From: an uncultured Eubacteriales bacterium
GTDB taxonomy: Bacteria; Bacillota; Clostridia; TANB77; CAG-508
Direction of reading: 5' to 3'
Assembly: GCA_949288175.1 (NCBI GenBank)
Contig: CASEIV010000002.1
Span: 204,515 to 268,514, forward strand
Length of the DNA: 64,000 nt
A model generated the notes under the pieces. The model was not told where the DNA came from and searched no databases. It saw only the letters and a list, made by a program, of their open reading frames with translations. A program made the translations under genes and the position numbers. Below, in pieces: positions 37,637 through 47,124 of the stretch; position 1 is the first letter of the stretch, and each line of letters begins with the position of its first letter.

Positions 37637-38212
37637 TTAGAAAATTTCATCAATTATATTATCTAGACTAGAAAAGTCAAGAAAATCAACTTTTTGATTA
37701 TAGGTATCTATCATTGCTTTATCTTCTGCCGTTTTCTTTTCTTCTGGTAAATTTTTAACTGCATTATAAAGTAATTTCATCATTGTTTTATGAGCAAAAT
37801 TCAATTTTGAATAATCTATTCCACCTCGCAAATGAAATATTTTTGCTCTCTCAAAAATATCTTTTTTTAACTGTTTTTTTATATTATTTCTTATGTTATT
37901 TATATTTGTTTCATCTGTCGGGTCTGAAAGACCTACTGTAATTATTATGATTCTTTTTTTAGATATATTATTTAACTTTTTTAGTGTTTTAGCCATTCCA
38001 AGCACTCCACCTGCATATAATCCTCCCAAATATATAATTTCATCATAATTATTTATCTCTTGCACATCTTTAAAAGTAGTTACTTGTATATTCGTTCTTC
38101 TTGAAAGTTCTTCTGCATACCTTTTGGTTGTCCCATATTGAGAACCATATATTATAAGACTTCTTATAAATGTCATATCTTGTATTTTTGACATATCTTT
38201 ATTATTTTTCAT
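37637..38212 (-). CDS. Flavodoxin-domain protein
   Basis: 191 residues from ATG 38212 (MKNNKDMSK); a GTG three codons earlier is possible. FMN-binding loop YGSQYGTTKRYAEEL near 25-40 and GGLYAGGVLGM near 70 fit the Flavodoxin_5 (HemG-like) group. A redox partner or oxidoreductase in the cytoplasm; substrate unknown. Confidence 0.8.
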   Translation of the reverse strand: MKNNKDMSKIQDMTFIRSLIIYGSQYGTTKRYAEELSRRTNIQVTTFKDVQEINNYDEIIYLGGLYAGGVLGMAKTLKKLNNISKKRIIIITVGLSDPTDETNINNIRNNIKKQLKKDIFERAKIFHLRGGIDYSKLNFAHKTMMKLLYNAVKNLPEEKKTAEDKAMIDTYNQKVDFLDFSSLDNIIDEIF

Positions 38213-38399
38213 TGCTACCACTCACTTTTAAAATTCAATTTATTGTTTAGATAATATCATAAATGAGAGCAATTATCAATAAATCGCTCTCACTAGACAT
38301 CCTATACTCTTATTATAAAGTTGTATTAATTTGTATGAAAAGATTTTAACAGAATGGTTCAAAGAGTATTATAATAAAAGGGTGATTGATACTATTATT

Positions 38400-38816
38400 T
38401 TAAAAATATTTAACTAAATAATATTTATTAAGTTTAGGATTTTCTTTATTTTCTCTTATAAAATCTATTTTAAAACCACATTTTTCATAAAATTCTGGTG
38501 CTTGAAATTTATATGTTGTTAGATTAATGTTTTCAAATCCTTTATTTTTAAAATAATTTTCTACTGTTTCTATAAGTTTCGTTCCAATATGTTTATTTCT
38601 ATATTCTTCTAATACAATAAGGTCATCTATATAAACTTCTTTATAGTATGAATGTCCCATTATTATTCCTACAATTTTATTATCTTCTTTTGCTACAAAA
38701 TTAAATGATTTATAATTACATATTACACCATTATTCATAGCAAATTTATTAAACTCATTGTCCATCAACTTATATAATTCTTTATCAGCATTTTCTATAT
38801 ATTCTATATTTAACAT
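38400..38816 (-). CDS. GNAT-family N-acetyltransferase
   Basis: 138 residues. Acetyl-CoA loop EYRNKHIGTKLIETVE (about 84-99) preceded by VYIDDLIVLE, and the C-terminal APEFYEKCGFK are standard GNAT motifs. Substrate cannot be told. GAGGAG before the ATG. Confidence 0.85.
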   Translation of the reverse strand: MLNIEYIENADKELYKLMDNEFNKFAMNNGVICNYKSFNFVAKEDNKIVGIIMGHSYYKEVYIDDLIVLEEYRNKHIGTKLIETVENYFKNKGFENINLTTYKFQAPEFYEKCGFKIDFIRENKENPKLNKYYLVKYF

Positions 38817-38834
38817 TATTTTTTCTCCTCTTCT

Positions 38835-38960
38835 TTACTCTATATTACTATCCATATACAACAAACCTCTTAAATATGGTCTTTTAGGATTGTCCAGACT
38901 ATCTAATTCTGTTACTGCATTTTCTTTATCTATAAAATGTAGTTTTACAAATTCTACTTC
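38835..38960 (-). pseudogene. C-terminal fragment of an unknown gene
   Basis: A frame open from stop to stop reads VEFVKLHFIDKENAVTELD then NPKRPYLRGLLYMD and a stop, clearly protein-like, but has no start codon and overlaps the end of the HAD gene by a few bases. Probably the tail of a deleted gene. Parent family not recognised. Confidence 0.45.
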
Positions 38961-39760
38961 TTGATTACTTTCTCTAAAAACTTTGCTACACCATCTTCAT
39001 TATTCGTATCTGTCACTTCATCTACAATTCTTTTTATATCTTCTGGTGCATTTTCCATAGCAACAGAATGTCCTACAACTTCAAACATAGTTACATCATT
39101 ATAACTATCTCCTATTGCTACACTGTCTTTTAAATCTATCTTTAAATATTCACATAATTTTTTAATTGCATTTCCTTTGCTTGTGTCTTTACAAGTAATA
39201 TCCAAGAAAAATGGCTTTTCTTTTGGAAATTTATTATTTATCAAACATTTTGATAAATTAACAATTTCTATCTTTTTTATATCATTGATTTCTTCTTTGC
39301 TATTTCGTATATTTTCTAAATTCAAACTTGAAAAAACACATTGTGTAACTGGATTATCTATTATAAAATTTTCTATTGGTTCTTCTAAAAGGATATCTGT
39401 GTTATCGTCTGTTTGTTTTCTTAGAATTCTTTTTCCATTAGAAATCATAATAAGTTGTATATCATATCTTTCAGCTATTTGCCATAATGCGATTACTGCT
39501 TCATTTTCTAGAGCATTTATATATATTGTTTTCTTTTCTTTATAATCATAGATTTCTCCCCCATTACAGCCAATCAGATAACTACTAGCTAATGCTTTTT
39601 TACTCACCTCTTCTACATACTCTCTAGGTCTTCCAGAACAAAGAACAACATATATTCCTTTTTCAATGGCTTTTTGGATAGCTTCTTTTGTTTTTCCTGT
39701 TATTTCTTTCTTATCATTTCTTAATGTTCCATCTATATCAATAAAAATAATTTTATACAT
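38954..39760 (-). CDS. Cof-type HAD hydrolase
   Basis: 268 residues. FIDIDGTLRNDKKEI (motif I), LCSGRP (motif II), KGNAIKKL, and AIGDSYNDVTMFEV (motif IV), with a type IIB cap between. C-terminal VTDTNNEDGVAKFLEK is typical. Phosphatase on sugar or cofactor phosphates. GAAGG before the ATG. Confidence 0.9.
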   Translation of the reverse strand: MYKIIFIDIDGTLRNDKKEITGKTKEAIQKAIEKGIYVVLCSGRPREYVEEVSKKALASSYLIGCNGGEIYDYKEKKTIYINALENEAVIALWQIAERYDIQLIMISNGKRILRKQTDDNTDILLEEPIENFIIDNPVTQCVFSSLNLENIRNSKEEINDIKKIEIVNLSKCLINNKFPKEKPFFLDITCKDTSKGNAIKKLCEYLKIDLKDSVAIGDSYNDVTMFEVVGHSVAMENAPEDIKRIVDEVTDTNNEDGVAKFLEKVIKK

Positions 39761-39821
39761 ACTTTTACCTTCCCTTTTTTATTTCAAAGAAATTTTATCA
39801 TAATGCCTGTTATATTACAAC

Positions 39822-39859
39822 AAAAAAAGTACAATAAAATCATATTATTGTACCTTTTT
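39822..39859 (-). terminator. Terminator of the VanY gene
   Basis: Stem AAAAAGTACAATAA with TATTGTACCTTTTT; T runs on both strands. Confidence 0.7.
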
Positions 39860-39863
39860 ACTG

Positions 39864-40703
39864 TCAAACAATCTCCTCATATTCCTCTTCTTCAAATTGT
39901 TTTAAATAATCAATATATTCTTCCAAACACATATTATGTTCTTTCATATATGTTGCATTATCAATTCCGACATATCTATAATGCCATGGTTCATAATTTA
40001 TCATGGTAATGTCTTTTTTGTCTGTCGGATATCTTAAAGCAAATCCATATTTATATGAATTTTCCATTAACCATTTTTGTACATCTGTATGTTCTTGCCT
40101 TTCATCTAATATTTGATAATTTTCGGACACAATATCCACTGCAAGTCCTGTTTCATGTTCTCCTGTCCCTGGAATTGCTACCCAATAAGATGCAAGCTCT
40201 TCTGCTTCTTCAGAACTACGTCCCCATCTTTTGTATTCTTTAACTTTATTGTTATATAACTTTTGTTGTTTTGCATTTGTTCGATAACTTGAACAAATAA
40301 GAGGTGACAATCCTTCTTTTCTAGCATCAGATAACATTTGTTTTAAAGGTTCTGCAATCCTTTTATCTACTTGATGAACAGTTTCTACTTCTTCTAATTC
40401 CACAACATATCCTTTTGGAACTTTATGATTTTTATTTACTAGTAATAATTCCCAATCAGATGTGGTACTATCAATATCTTTTTCTTTTCTATTTTCCTCT
40501 TCTTTTATATTGGCTTCTTCCTTATTCGTTGTATTATATAATTCTTCTACATTTACACTTGTTTGTAATGATGCTTGTATTTCTTTTTTTAATGTAATAT
40601 ATTTATATACAATGGTAAGAATGAATATAGCTAGTATCATGAATATAATACAAATATTTGTATGTATGATATTTCTTATTCCATTCCCTTCTATTTTTCT
40701 CAT
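39864..40703 (-). CDS. D-alanyl-D-alanine carboxypeptidase, VanY family
   Basis: 279 residues. N-terminal membrane segment about 12-34, linker, then the peptidase M15B domain: SSYRTNAKQQ, PGTGEHETGLAVDI (metal His and Asp) and EPWHYRYVG (catalytic Glu, metal His). Trims the terminal D-Ala of peptidoglycan stems at the outer membrane face. No van operon partners nearby, so a housekeeping wall-editing role is more likely than vancomycin resistance. Start after AAAAGGA. Confidence 0.92.
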   Translation of the reverse strand: MRKIEGNGIRNIIHTNICIIFMILAIFILTIVYKYITLKKEIQASLQTSVNVEELYNTTNKEEANIKEEENRKEKDIDSTTSDWELLLVNKNHKVPKGYVVELEEVETVHQVDKRIAEPLKQMLSDARKEGLSPLICSSYRTNAKQQKLYNNKVKEYKRWGRSSEEAEELASYWVAIPGTGEHETGLAVDIVSENYQILDERQEHTDVQKWLMENSYKYGFALRYPTDKKDITMINYEPWHYRYVGIDNATYMKEHNMCLEEYIDYLKQFEEEEYEEIV

Positions 40704-40936
40704 ATACTTTTTCCTTTTCTTTTTATTTATCTGTTATGTGTTTTTCCTTAGACATATTTTAACATGTTTTTATAACTATCGCAACGACAGTATTTTCCAT
40801 TTTTTTCTCTATTTATATATTACCATTTTTTAGAAAAGGTTACGTATTTTCTTTGGCTTTTTTCGATAGAATACTTTATAATTAAATTAATAGAACATTA
40901 GTGTCCATAGCTTCTAGCTATGTTAGTCGGCCTACT

Positions 40937-41938
40937 TTATTTTTGATTTCGTATTTGTATACTTGCTTTTCCATCCTTAGCTTCTATTTTGGCATATCCT
41001 CCAATTGGGAATGTACAAATTGGTGTTGTATGTCCAAAATCTACATTGGCTATAACAGGTATACCATTTAATTCTGCTTTATTTTTAATTAATTTTATCC
41101 ATTTCTCATCTGTCATATTGCAATTTTTCTGTGCTCTTCCAATTACAATTCCTTTTACAGTTTTTAATGTATGTAATAAAGATTGTAGATTTCTATCAAA
41201 TTCCATTAGAAAAGTATTGCCTGCCATTCCATCATCTTCTAAAAATAAGATTTTGTTTTCTACATCTGGCATATATTCTGTGCCTTGTAATAAATTTAAT
41301 GTGCATAGGTTACCACCAACAATTTCTCCTTCTGCTTTTCCTTCATTAATGGTTAAATAACCTTTGTTTTCAAAAAATCCTCTATTTTCTTGGTCAATAA
41401 ACCAGGCATCATCACTCCATTCTTTAGATGGTAATATATCAATTTCTTCATTTTCTTCTACAAACATTTTTCTAAAATATTCTAAAGTATATTCAAATCC
41501 CTTTTTCATGCCAAAACTTGAATAATGTGGTCCATAATAGGTTACCAATCCTGTTTTGGCATAGATAGAATCTAATAAAGCAGTAATATCTGAATATCCA
41601 CACAGGATTTTAGGATTTTCTTTTATCACATCATAGTCTATATATTTTAATAATTGATTAGAATTATATCCACCAATTACGGTTAATATAGCTTTTACAT
41701 TTTTGTCTTTAAAAGCTTCTTCTAAATCTTTTACTCTATCTTCTATTTTTGCACAATTATATTCATCATCAAAAGAATCCATCACATGTTCTGCAAATGT
41801 AACCTTAAATCCTTCCTCTTCTAAACGTTTTGTTGCAAGTTCTATACAGTCTTTTCCTAAAATTTTCATACTTCTAGAAGGTGCAATTATTCGAATTTCG
41901 TCACCCTTCTTTAGTTTCTCTGGTATAATTGTTTGCAT
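40937..41938 (-). CDS. LD-carboxypeptidase / MccF-like (peptidase S66)
   Basis: 333 residues. Ser nucleophile in CGYSDITALL (about 115), Glu in FLEDDG and His in DFGHTTP form the S66 triad. Family members cut LD bonds in recycled muropeptides or give immunity to microcin C-like compounds; the sequence alone does not separate the two. Located ten-odd bases after the methyltransferase remnant and downstream of the RNA at 42119-42245. AAAGGAGG before the ATG. Confidence 0.88.
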   Translation of the reverse strand: MQTIIPEKLKKGDEIRIIAPSRSMKILGKDCIELATKRLEEEGFKVTFAEHVMDSFDDEYNCAKIEDRVKDLEEAFKDKNVKAILTVIGGYNSNQLLKYIDYDVIKENPKILCGYSDITALLDSIYAKTGLVTYYGPHYSSFGMKKGFEYTLEYFRKMFVEENEEIDILPSKEWSDDAWFIDQENRGFFENKGYLTINEGKAEGEIVGGNLCTLNLLQGTEYMPDVENKILFLEDDGMAGNTFLMEFDRNLQSLLHTLKTVKGIVIGRAQKNCNMTDEKWIKLIKNKAELNGIPVIANVDFGHTTPICTFPIGGYAKIEAKDGKASIQIRNQK

Positions 41939-41951
41939 AAAAATTCCTCCT

Positions 41952-42092
41952 TTATATATTTATTTCTTTTGGCATATATGTAATTTTTGTAGTAGTAATA
42001 AATTCTAATCTGTTATGATTTGATTTTTTGAACCTGTTTTCTTCTTCATACTGATTATAATATGTTTTTAATATTTTATCTACCTTTTCCAT
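41952..42092 (-). pseudogene. N-terminal remnant of a class I methyltransferase
   Basis: 46 codons with an AAAGGGG site: MEKVDKILKTYYNQYEEENR and HNRLEFITTTK match the usual N-terminus of Clostridial SAM-dependent methyltransferases, but the frame then runs into unrelated ITYMPKEINI and stops. The methyltransferase body is deleted. The remaining short peptide may still be translated ahead of the S66 gene. Confidence 0.55.
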
Positions 42093-42118
42093 AAATATTT
42101 CCCCTTTATTTTAATATA

Positions 42119-42245
42119 CAAAAAACCTTGCTAAAGAAATCTTTGTATTAAGACTCCTCCAGCAAGGTAAATTTCCTGCTTTCTGTGTAATAACCTATTG
42201 GTTACTTCATACCGCTCGAGTTTCCTCTAGGTATGCTCTTAATGT
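42119..42245 (-). ncRNA. Structured leader or small RNA with terminator, unidentified class
   Basis: From the promoter at 42252-42280 a transcript of about 127 bases would form CATACC...GGTATG enclosing GAGgaaaCTC, then TAACC/GGTTA, then the terminator ACCTTGCT/AGCAAGGT plus TTTTTT (42119-42168). It precedes the methyltransferase remnant and the S66 peptidase gene. It could be a riboswitch, an attenuator for an antibiotic-response gene, or a free small RNA. It does not fit the T-box, TPP, SAM, FMN or glycine consensus as I know them. Confidence 0.6.
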
Positions 42246-42251
42246 TTTATT

Positions 42252-42280
42252 ATTTTATCATGGTATTTTTTGTTTGTCAA
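42252..42280 (-). promoter_or_regulatory. Consensus promoter of the structured RNA
   Basis: Minus strand: TTGACA, 17 bases, TAAAAT. Confidence 0.85.
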
Positions 42281-42359
42281 ATACTTTATGTAAATTCTTA
42301 CACCTATTAAAATAATAAATTCAGTGACCTCAAATCAATTCCTATATAATTTGTCATTT

Positions 42360-42581
42360 CTATTTTACATTATTATATAATTCAATCCCTAATACTTCTA
42401 TTATGATACCATCTTCATAACCTTTTTCCAAATCTTCTACAATCCTATGAACTTTTGATATCTTATAAGTTAACGCTTTATATTCAACAGTCCCACCATC
42501 ATTTAAGTACATTGGTATTGGTACAAATAAAACCAATAAAATTACAATTATCATTATAACCATTATTACTTTCTTTTTCAT
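42360..42581 (-). CDS. Small conserved membrane-anchored protein
   Basis: 73 residues. Membrane segment 5-25, then PMYLNDGGTVEYKALTYKIS and a short outer domain ending EVLGIELYNNVK. This DGGTVEYKALTY form is common in uncharacterised Firmicute proteins, usually single-copy small lipoprotein-like or membrane proteins. GAGG before the ATG. Function unknown. Confidence 0.75.
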   Translation of the reverse strand: MKKKVIMVIMIIVILLVLFVPIPMYLNDGGTVEYKALTYKISKVHRIVEDLEKGYEDGIIIEVLGIELYNNVK

Positions 42582-42592
42582 AAAATACCTCT

Positions 42593-43147
42593 TTATAGCT
42601 GTTTAACCACTCTACATGGATTTCCATGTGCTACTGTATTTGATGGAATATCTTTTGTGACAACACTTCCTGCACCTATTGTTACATTATCTCCTATGGT
42701 CACACCTGGTAATATGACGACATTTCCGCCAATCCACACATTGTTTCCCACTTTGATAGGTTTTCCATATTCTAATCCTCGATTTCTGGTCTCTACTTCA
42801 ACCGGATGTCCTGCTGTATAAAATCCACAATTTGGTCCAATAAATACATTATCTCCAAATTCTACTTTTGCTACATCTAATATCACACAATTATGATTGG
42901 CATAGAAATTTTCTCCCACATGTGTATTATATCCATAGTCACAATAGAAATTAGATTCTATCTGTAAATTATCTCCTGTACTTCCCAATATTTTCTTTAT
43001 AAATTCTTTTCTTTCTTCCATTTTATCCGGACTTATGTGATTATATTCAAAACACATTTTTTTGCATTTTCTGATTTCTAACATCAATTCTTCACTATTT
43101 GCTAAATTATATAATTCCCCTTTGTCTCTTTTTTCTTTTTCTGTCAT
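42593..43147 (-). CDS. Maltose/galactoside O-acetyltransferase-type enzyme
   Basis: 184 residues from ATG 43147 (MTEKEKRDKGELY) behind AAGGAGG; upstream ATGs lack sites. N-terminal Mac helix, then left-handed beta-helix hexapeptide repeats with NCGFYTAGHPVE (catalytic His), VWIGGNVVILPGVTIGD and IGAGSVVTKDIP. Acetyl-CoA dependent sugar acetyltransferase of the LacA/Maa group; sugar unknown. Confidence 0.92.
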   Translation of the reverse strand: MTEKEKRDKGELYNLANSEELMLEIRKCKKMCFEYNHISPDKMEERKEFIKKILGSTGDNLQIESNFYCDYGYNTHVGENFYANHNCVILDVAKVEFGDNVFIGPNCGFYTAGHPVEVETRNRGLEYGKPIKVGNNVWIGGNVVILPGVTIGDNVTIGAGSVVTKDIPSNTVAHGNPCRVVKQL

Positions 43148-43211
43148 AATTTCCTCCTTTTTCATTTCTCTACTTTTATTATGGACAATCATATCAAAAT
43201 TATAAATGAAA

Positions 43212-43259
43212 TGCAACGTTGTTTTTTATGGTATAGGAAAAAATAATTTTTCTATACCA
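43212..43259. repeat. Family II hairpin repeat (reverse copy)
   Basis: Core TGCAACGTTGTTTTTT (43212-43227) is the reverse complement of the core at 31611-31626; next to it lies the hairpin TGGTATAGGAAAA with its partner (43229-43259). The arms differ from those at 31575. Confidence 0.65.
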
Positions 43260-43268
43260 CAAGAAAAA

Positions 43269-43295
43269 AGACAGCACCTTCAATAGGTACTGTCT
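43269..43295 (-). terminator. Terminator of the 233-residue membrane protein gene
   Basis: Minus strand AGACAGTACC with GGTGCTGTCT followed by TTTTTTC. Confidence 0.85.
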
Positions 43296-43304
43296 CCTTA
43301 TACA

Positions 43305-44006
43305 TTACTGTATTTGGCTAACCAATTCATCATATTGATTTTGTAGTTCTTCACTACTAAATACAATATTTTCTCCTTGGATTTCCCAACCATCTTTATT
43401 TTCTGAAAGGAAATTAATGACTTGTGTTTCTACATCTAATATTTTCATTGCTTCATCCAAAGAAGATTCTAATTCTGCATTACTTTCTTCTATTGCAGTA
43501 TCTTCTGATAAAGCAATTTCTTTATATAAGTCTATATAATATTGGTCTAAATTTTTATTTTCTATATATGACATAGCTCCTTCATTTGTTAATAATGTTA
43601 GTACTTCTGTTTTATATTGTTCCATATCACTTTTTGCTTGCTCTAAAAATTGTTTTGTTTGTGTGAATTCTGGTCCATCTTCTGCATAATTTTCAGGTGT
43701 TAATGCATTGACGATTCTTTCATCATTTAATACATTTGCAATACTAACAGAAGCATTTACCACATCTGCTAAATAATCTTTCATCGCTTTTTCTAAAACA
43801 CCATAATCTCCTGTTGTTTTTAATTCTCGAATTCTTTGGTCGATCTGATCTAAATCGATGTTTTCTGCACGTGTTAGATTTTCGAATTCTAACATTTCCT
43901 GTCTTAAAATGTCTTCTTGTTTAAAGTCATTTACTACTAAAATGCCAATGCCTACAATAGCCACAACTACAATGGCTATAATGACTCCAATAATTGCTTT
44001 TTTCAT
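43305..44006 (-). CDS. Membrane-anchored helical protein, unknown
   Basis: 233 residues. Membrane segment 4-25, then an acidic, Gln/Glu-rich helical outer domain of about 205 residues. Similar proteins occur in Lachnospiraceae-like genomes without known function. GGGGG site before the ATG and its own terminator. Confidence 0.75.
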   Translation of the reverse strand: MKKAIIGVIIAIVVVAIVGIGILVVNDFKQEDILRQEMLEFENLTRAENIDLDQIDQRIRELKTTGDYGVLEKAMKDYLADVVNASVSIANVLNDERIVNALTPENYAEDGPEFTQTKQFLEQAKSDMEQYKTEVLTLLTNEGAMSYIENKNLDQYYIDLYKEIALSEDTAIEESNAELESSLDEAMKILDVETQVINFLSENKDGWEIQGENIVFSSEELQNQYDELVSQIQ

Positions 44007-44071
44007 ATTTAATTCCCCCTATTTTCAAATTATTATTAGTTTATCAATAACCTAAATAAACTGCAATCTAT

Positions 44072-44659
44072 CTAAATTGCCTCTTTCTTCTTTTTCGTAC
44101 ACATTTCTATACATTCCATAATATATTCTCTTTTTTTCTCTCTATTATATTTTCTTAATTTTCCCTTATAAACAACTGTATAATTTTTTATATCTTTAAA
44201 ATTTTGTGGTCTTACAATTATTGGCAAATCAGTTGATATATCTCCTGATTCTAAAATATATTTTACAAATTCAGCACAATAAAAAGAATGTTTTGGTTGA
44301 ATTTTCTTATGAAATCCTACAGCCAATAATCCTAGTATATTAAAATAATATTCTGCTTTATGTTCTTCTATTCTTTTGATTTCATTTTTTATCATGATAT
44401 ATTGTTCTTGTGTTATATCTAAAGAATAAATAAATGCCTCTGTTTTCTTAAATCTCTTAAAAGTTCCTATATGAATTCCTTCTTTTACAAATCCACCCCA
44501 AAAAGGATTATATGGATGTAATCTTCCAAAACTATACATTTGATTCAAATCCTCATCTAATGCAATTGAAACATGTGTAAATTCATCTTTCGTCCATTTT
44601 CTAATAATCTTTGAAAGTAGTGTTCCTGTGTGTGTTAAAATAATATATATCTTTTTCAT
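44072..44659 (-). CDS. Permuted NlpC/P60 (YiiX-like) family protein
   Basis: 195 residues. His in EFTHVSIAL (about 29) and Cys in HSFYCAEFVKYIL (about 130) are in the order of the circularly permuted papain-like NlpC/P60 group (YiiX/LRAT). No signal peptide, so probably cytoplasmic or membrane associated. May cleave an amide or acyl bond; substrate unknown. GGAG before the ATG. Confidence 0.7.
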   Translation of the reverse strand: MKKIYIILTHTGTLLSKIIRKWTKDEFTHVSIALDEDLNQMYSFGRLHPYNPFWGGFVKEGIHIGTFKRFKKTEAFIYSLDITQEQYIMIKNEIKRIEEHKAEYYFNILGLLAVGFHKKIQPKHSFYCAEFVKYILESGDISTDLPIIVRPQNFKDIKNYTVVYKGKLRKYNREKKREYIMECIEMCTKKKKEAI

Positions 44660-44820
44660 GGCATTTCTCCTTTATTCTATCTGACATCAGTATATCATGT
44701 TTTTTATAATATGTATCTAGTTTTGTATAAATTTTATGTATAAATATCTACTTTTTACATATACTATCATTACATTTAATTTTATATATTAAATGCAGTT
44801 ATTTCGTTTTAAGACGTTTT

Positions 44821-44844
44821 AAGACCTCTTTTAGAAGAGGTCTT
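44821..44844 (-). terminator. Terminator of copA
   Basis: Minus strand AAGACCTCTT with AAGAGGTCTT and a weak T tail, six bases after the copA stop. Confidence 0.75.
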
Positions 44845-44849
44845 ATCTT

Positions 44850-47072
44850 TTATATTTTCTTTAATCTTAAACTATTTAATGTAACTGTTACACTACTAAT
44901 GGTCATACTAAAAGCTGCAAACATAGGGTTCATAGTTATACCTAATGGAATTAATACACCTGCTGCGATTGGTATCATACAGATATTATAGAAAAATGCC
45001 CAGAATAAATTTTGTTTAATAATACGCATTGTTTTTTTACTAATTTGTATGAAATCATTAATTTTATCTAAATTATCCTTCATTAAAACCACATCACTAC
45101 TATCCATAGCAATATCTGTACCGCTTCCAACAGAAACACCAATATCAGCTTTTACTAAACTAATACTGTCATTAATGCCATCTCCACACATCATAACCAA
45201 TCCATTTTCTTTGAGTTTTGTGATTTCTTCTGCCTTTTGTTTTGGGACAACACCTGCAACCACTTTTTCAATTCCAATTGTTTCGCCAATCGCTTTTGCT
45301 GTTTTTTCATTATCTCCTGTTAGCATAACTGTTGATATATTTTGTTGTTTTAGTTTATCAATCACTTCTTTTGCATTTTCTTTTATAATATCTTTTACTC
45401 CAATTAAAGCCATTAAAGTCTGCTCTTTTGCTACAAATAAGATACTATTTCCATCATTTTCTAATATTTCATCATCATTGATTTCATTTTCTTTTATTGT
45501 TTTATCAATATTAACATTGTTCTCTAACATTAGTTTTTTATTTCCTATAAGATAATTTACTCCGTTATATTTTGCTTGTATTCCATATCCAGAAATGTTT
45601 TTAAAATCTGTAACTTTTTTTGAGTCCATGGATATATTTCTTTCTTCTGCATATTTTACAATTCCCCTTGCAATTGGATGTTCTGAATGGTTTTCTATAT
45701 TGGCTACTGCTTCTATGATTTCATCTTCTTTTAAGTCAGAATAATTAAATATTTGAGATATACTTAAATGTCCTTTGGTCAATGTTCCTGTTTTGTCAAA
45801 TACTATTGTTTTTATTTTATGAGCATTTTCTAAAGCTTCACTTGATTTTACTAATATTCCTTTTCTACTTGCTAATCCTGAGGCCATCACAATCGCAAGT
45901 GGTGTTGCTAAACCTAAACTACAAGGACAAGCTACTACTAATACAGTAATAAAGATGTTTATAATAAACCCAATATCTTTTCCTAGGATTGCCCACACAA
46001 TACTTGCTATAATGGCAATTAGGATAATAGCAGGAACAAAATACCCACTAATGGTGTCTGCAATTTTTGCAATTGGTGCTTTGGTATTGGTTGCTTCTAC
46101 AACCATTCTCACAATTTCTGATACAGTAGATTCTTTTCCAATTTTTTCTGCCTTGTATTTTATCATACCATCATAATTCATACTTCCAGCAATGACTTTA
46201 TCTCCTATTGCTTTCTTTACAGGAACACTTTCTCCTGTTATAAAGGATTCATCAATATGTGTTGCGCCTTCCATAATTTCACCATCGACTGCTATCTTTT
46301 CGCCTGGTTTACAAATGACAATATCTTCTTTTTTGATTTCATCTAATGTCACTTGTTTTTGCTTTCCCTCTTTTTCAATGGTAGCTAAGTTCGGTGTAAT
46401 CATCATTAAATCTTGTATCGCTTCTTTGGTTTTATCTTTATTTCTTCCTTCTACATATTTTCCAATTTTTATAAAGAAGAGGATAATCACAATAGATTCA
46501 TAATATAAATGATGAACTGCTTCCTCATTTCCTATAAAGATTTGATAGGTATTATACATACTATATAATAAGCTACTAATAACACCTAATCCAACTAACG
46601 TATCCATATTGGGTGTTTTATGCACTAAATTTTTATATCCGTTTCGTATAATATCTTTTCCTAAATATATAGAAATTATCGATAAGATGAATTGCACAAT
46701 GGAAAAGTTAATTGGATGATGATGCATATTTAAAATTTCAAAAATAGGTAATCCTATCATTTGTCCCATAGAAATATATAAAATTAAAATAGCAAGTATG
46801 GTTAGACCAATTAATTTATATTTTTCTTTTGATGCTTTCTTTTTTTCTTTTTCTAATTTGTCAATTCCTAAACTTTCAAATCCTGCTTTTTCAACAAATT
46901 TTTCTATTTGCGGAATATCTAATAATGTTTCATCATATTCAATACTTGCATTGTTCATAACCAAATTGACAGATGCTTGCTTAATTCCTTCTTGCTTATT
47001 TAAATACTTTTCTAATCCATTAGAACAAGCACTACAAGTCATTCCATCTATTTTTAACAGAACTTTTTTCAA
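44850..47072 (-). CDS. copA: Copper-translocating P1B-type ATPase
   Basis: 740 residues starting at a TTG eight bases after AAGGAGG. One N-terminal HMA domain with MTCSACS (Cys13, Cys16), eight membrane segments, the CPC motif (ACPCSLGLATP, near 383), DKTGTLTKG (near 425), SEHPIARG (near 461) and CGDGINDS (near 628). The CPC and HMA motifs point to Cu(I) export. Downstream of csoR and copZ on the same strand, with a 200-bp hairpin-rich gap after copZ that may tune copA expression. Confidence 0.93.
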   Translation of the reverse strand: MKKVLLKIDGMTCSACSNGLEKYLNKQEGIKQASVNLVMNNASIEYDETLLDIPQIEKFVEKAGFESLGIDKLEKEKKKASKEKYKLIGLTILAILILYISMGQMIGLPIFEILNMHHHPINFSIVQFILSIISIYLGKDIIRNGYKNLVHKTPNMDTLVGLGVISSLLYSMYNTYQIFIGNEEAVHHLYYESIVIILFFIKIGKYVEGRNKDKTKEAIQDLMMITPNLATIEKEGKQKQVTLDEIKKEDIVICKPGEKIAVDGEIMEGATHIDESFITGESVPVKKAIGDKVIAGSMNYDGMIKYKAEKIGKESTVSEIVRMVVEATNTKAPIAKIADTISGYFVPAIILIAIIASIVWAILGKDIGFIINIFITVLVVACPCSLGLATPLAIVMASGLASRKGILVKSSEALENAHKIKTIVFDKTGTLTKGHLSISQIFNYSDLKEDEIIEAVANIENHSEHPIARGIVKYAEERNISMDSKKVTDFKNISGYGIQAKYNGVNYLIGNKKLMLENNVNIDKTIKENEINDDEILENDGNSILFVAKEQTLMALIGVKDIIKENAKEVIDKLKQQNISTVMLTGDNEKTAKAIGETIGIEKVVAGVVPKQKAEEITKLKENGLVMMCGDGINDSISLVKADIGVSVGSGTDIAMDSSDVVLMKDNLDKINDFIQISKKTMRIIKQNLFWAFFYNICMIPIAAGVLIPLGITMNPMFAAFSMTISSVTVTLNSLRLKKI

Positions 47073-47124
47073 ACTATGTTCCTCCTTCTTTATTATTTTG
47101 CGTATATTTCTGATTGTATTTTTA

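Noticed and set aside
39864..40703. Vancomycin resistance locus
   Set aside because: VanY-type carboxypeptidases are common in wall turnover and no vanHAX or two-component genes are nearby.
42119..42245. T-box leader for an aminoacyl-tRNA or amino acid gene
   Set aside because: No GGTGGNACCGCG T-box sequence, and the leader is too short and lacks the specifier stem; downstream genes do not fit.
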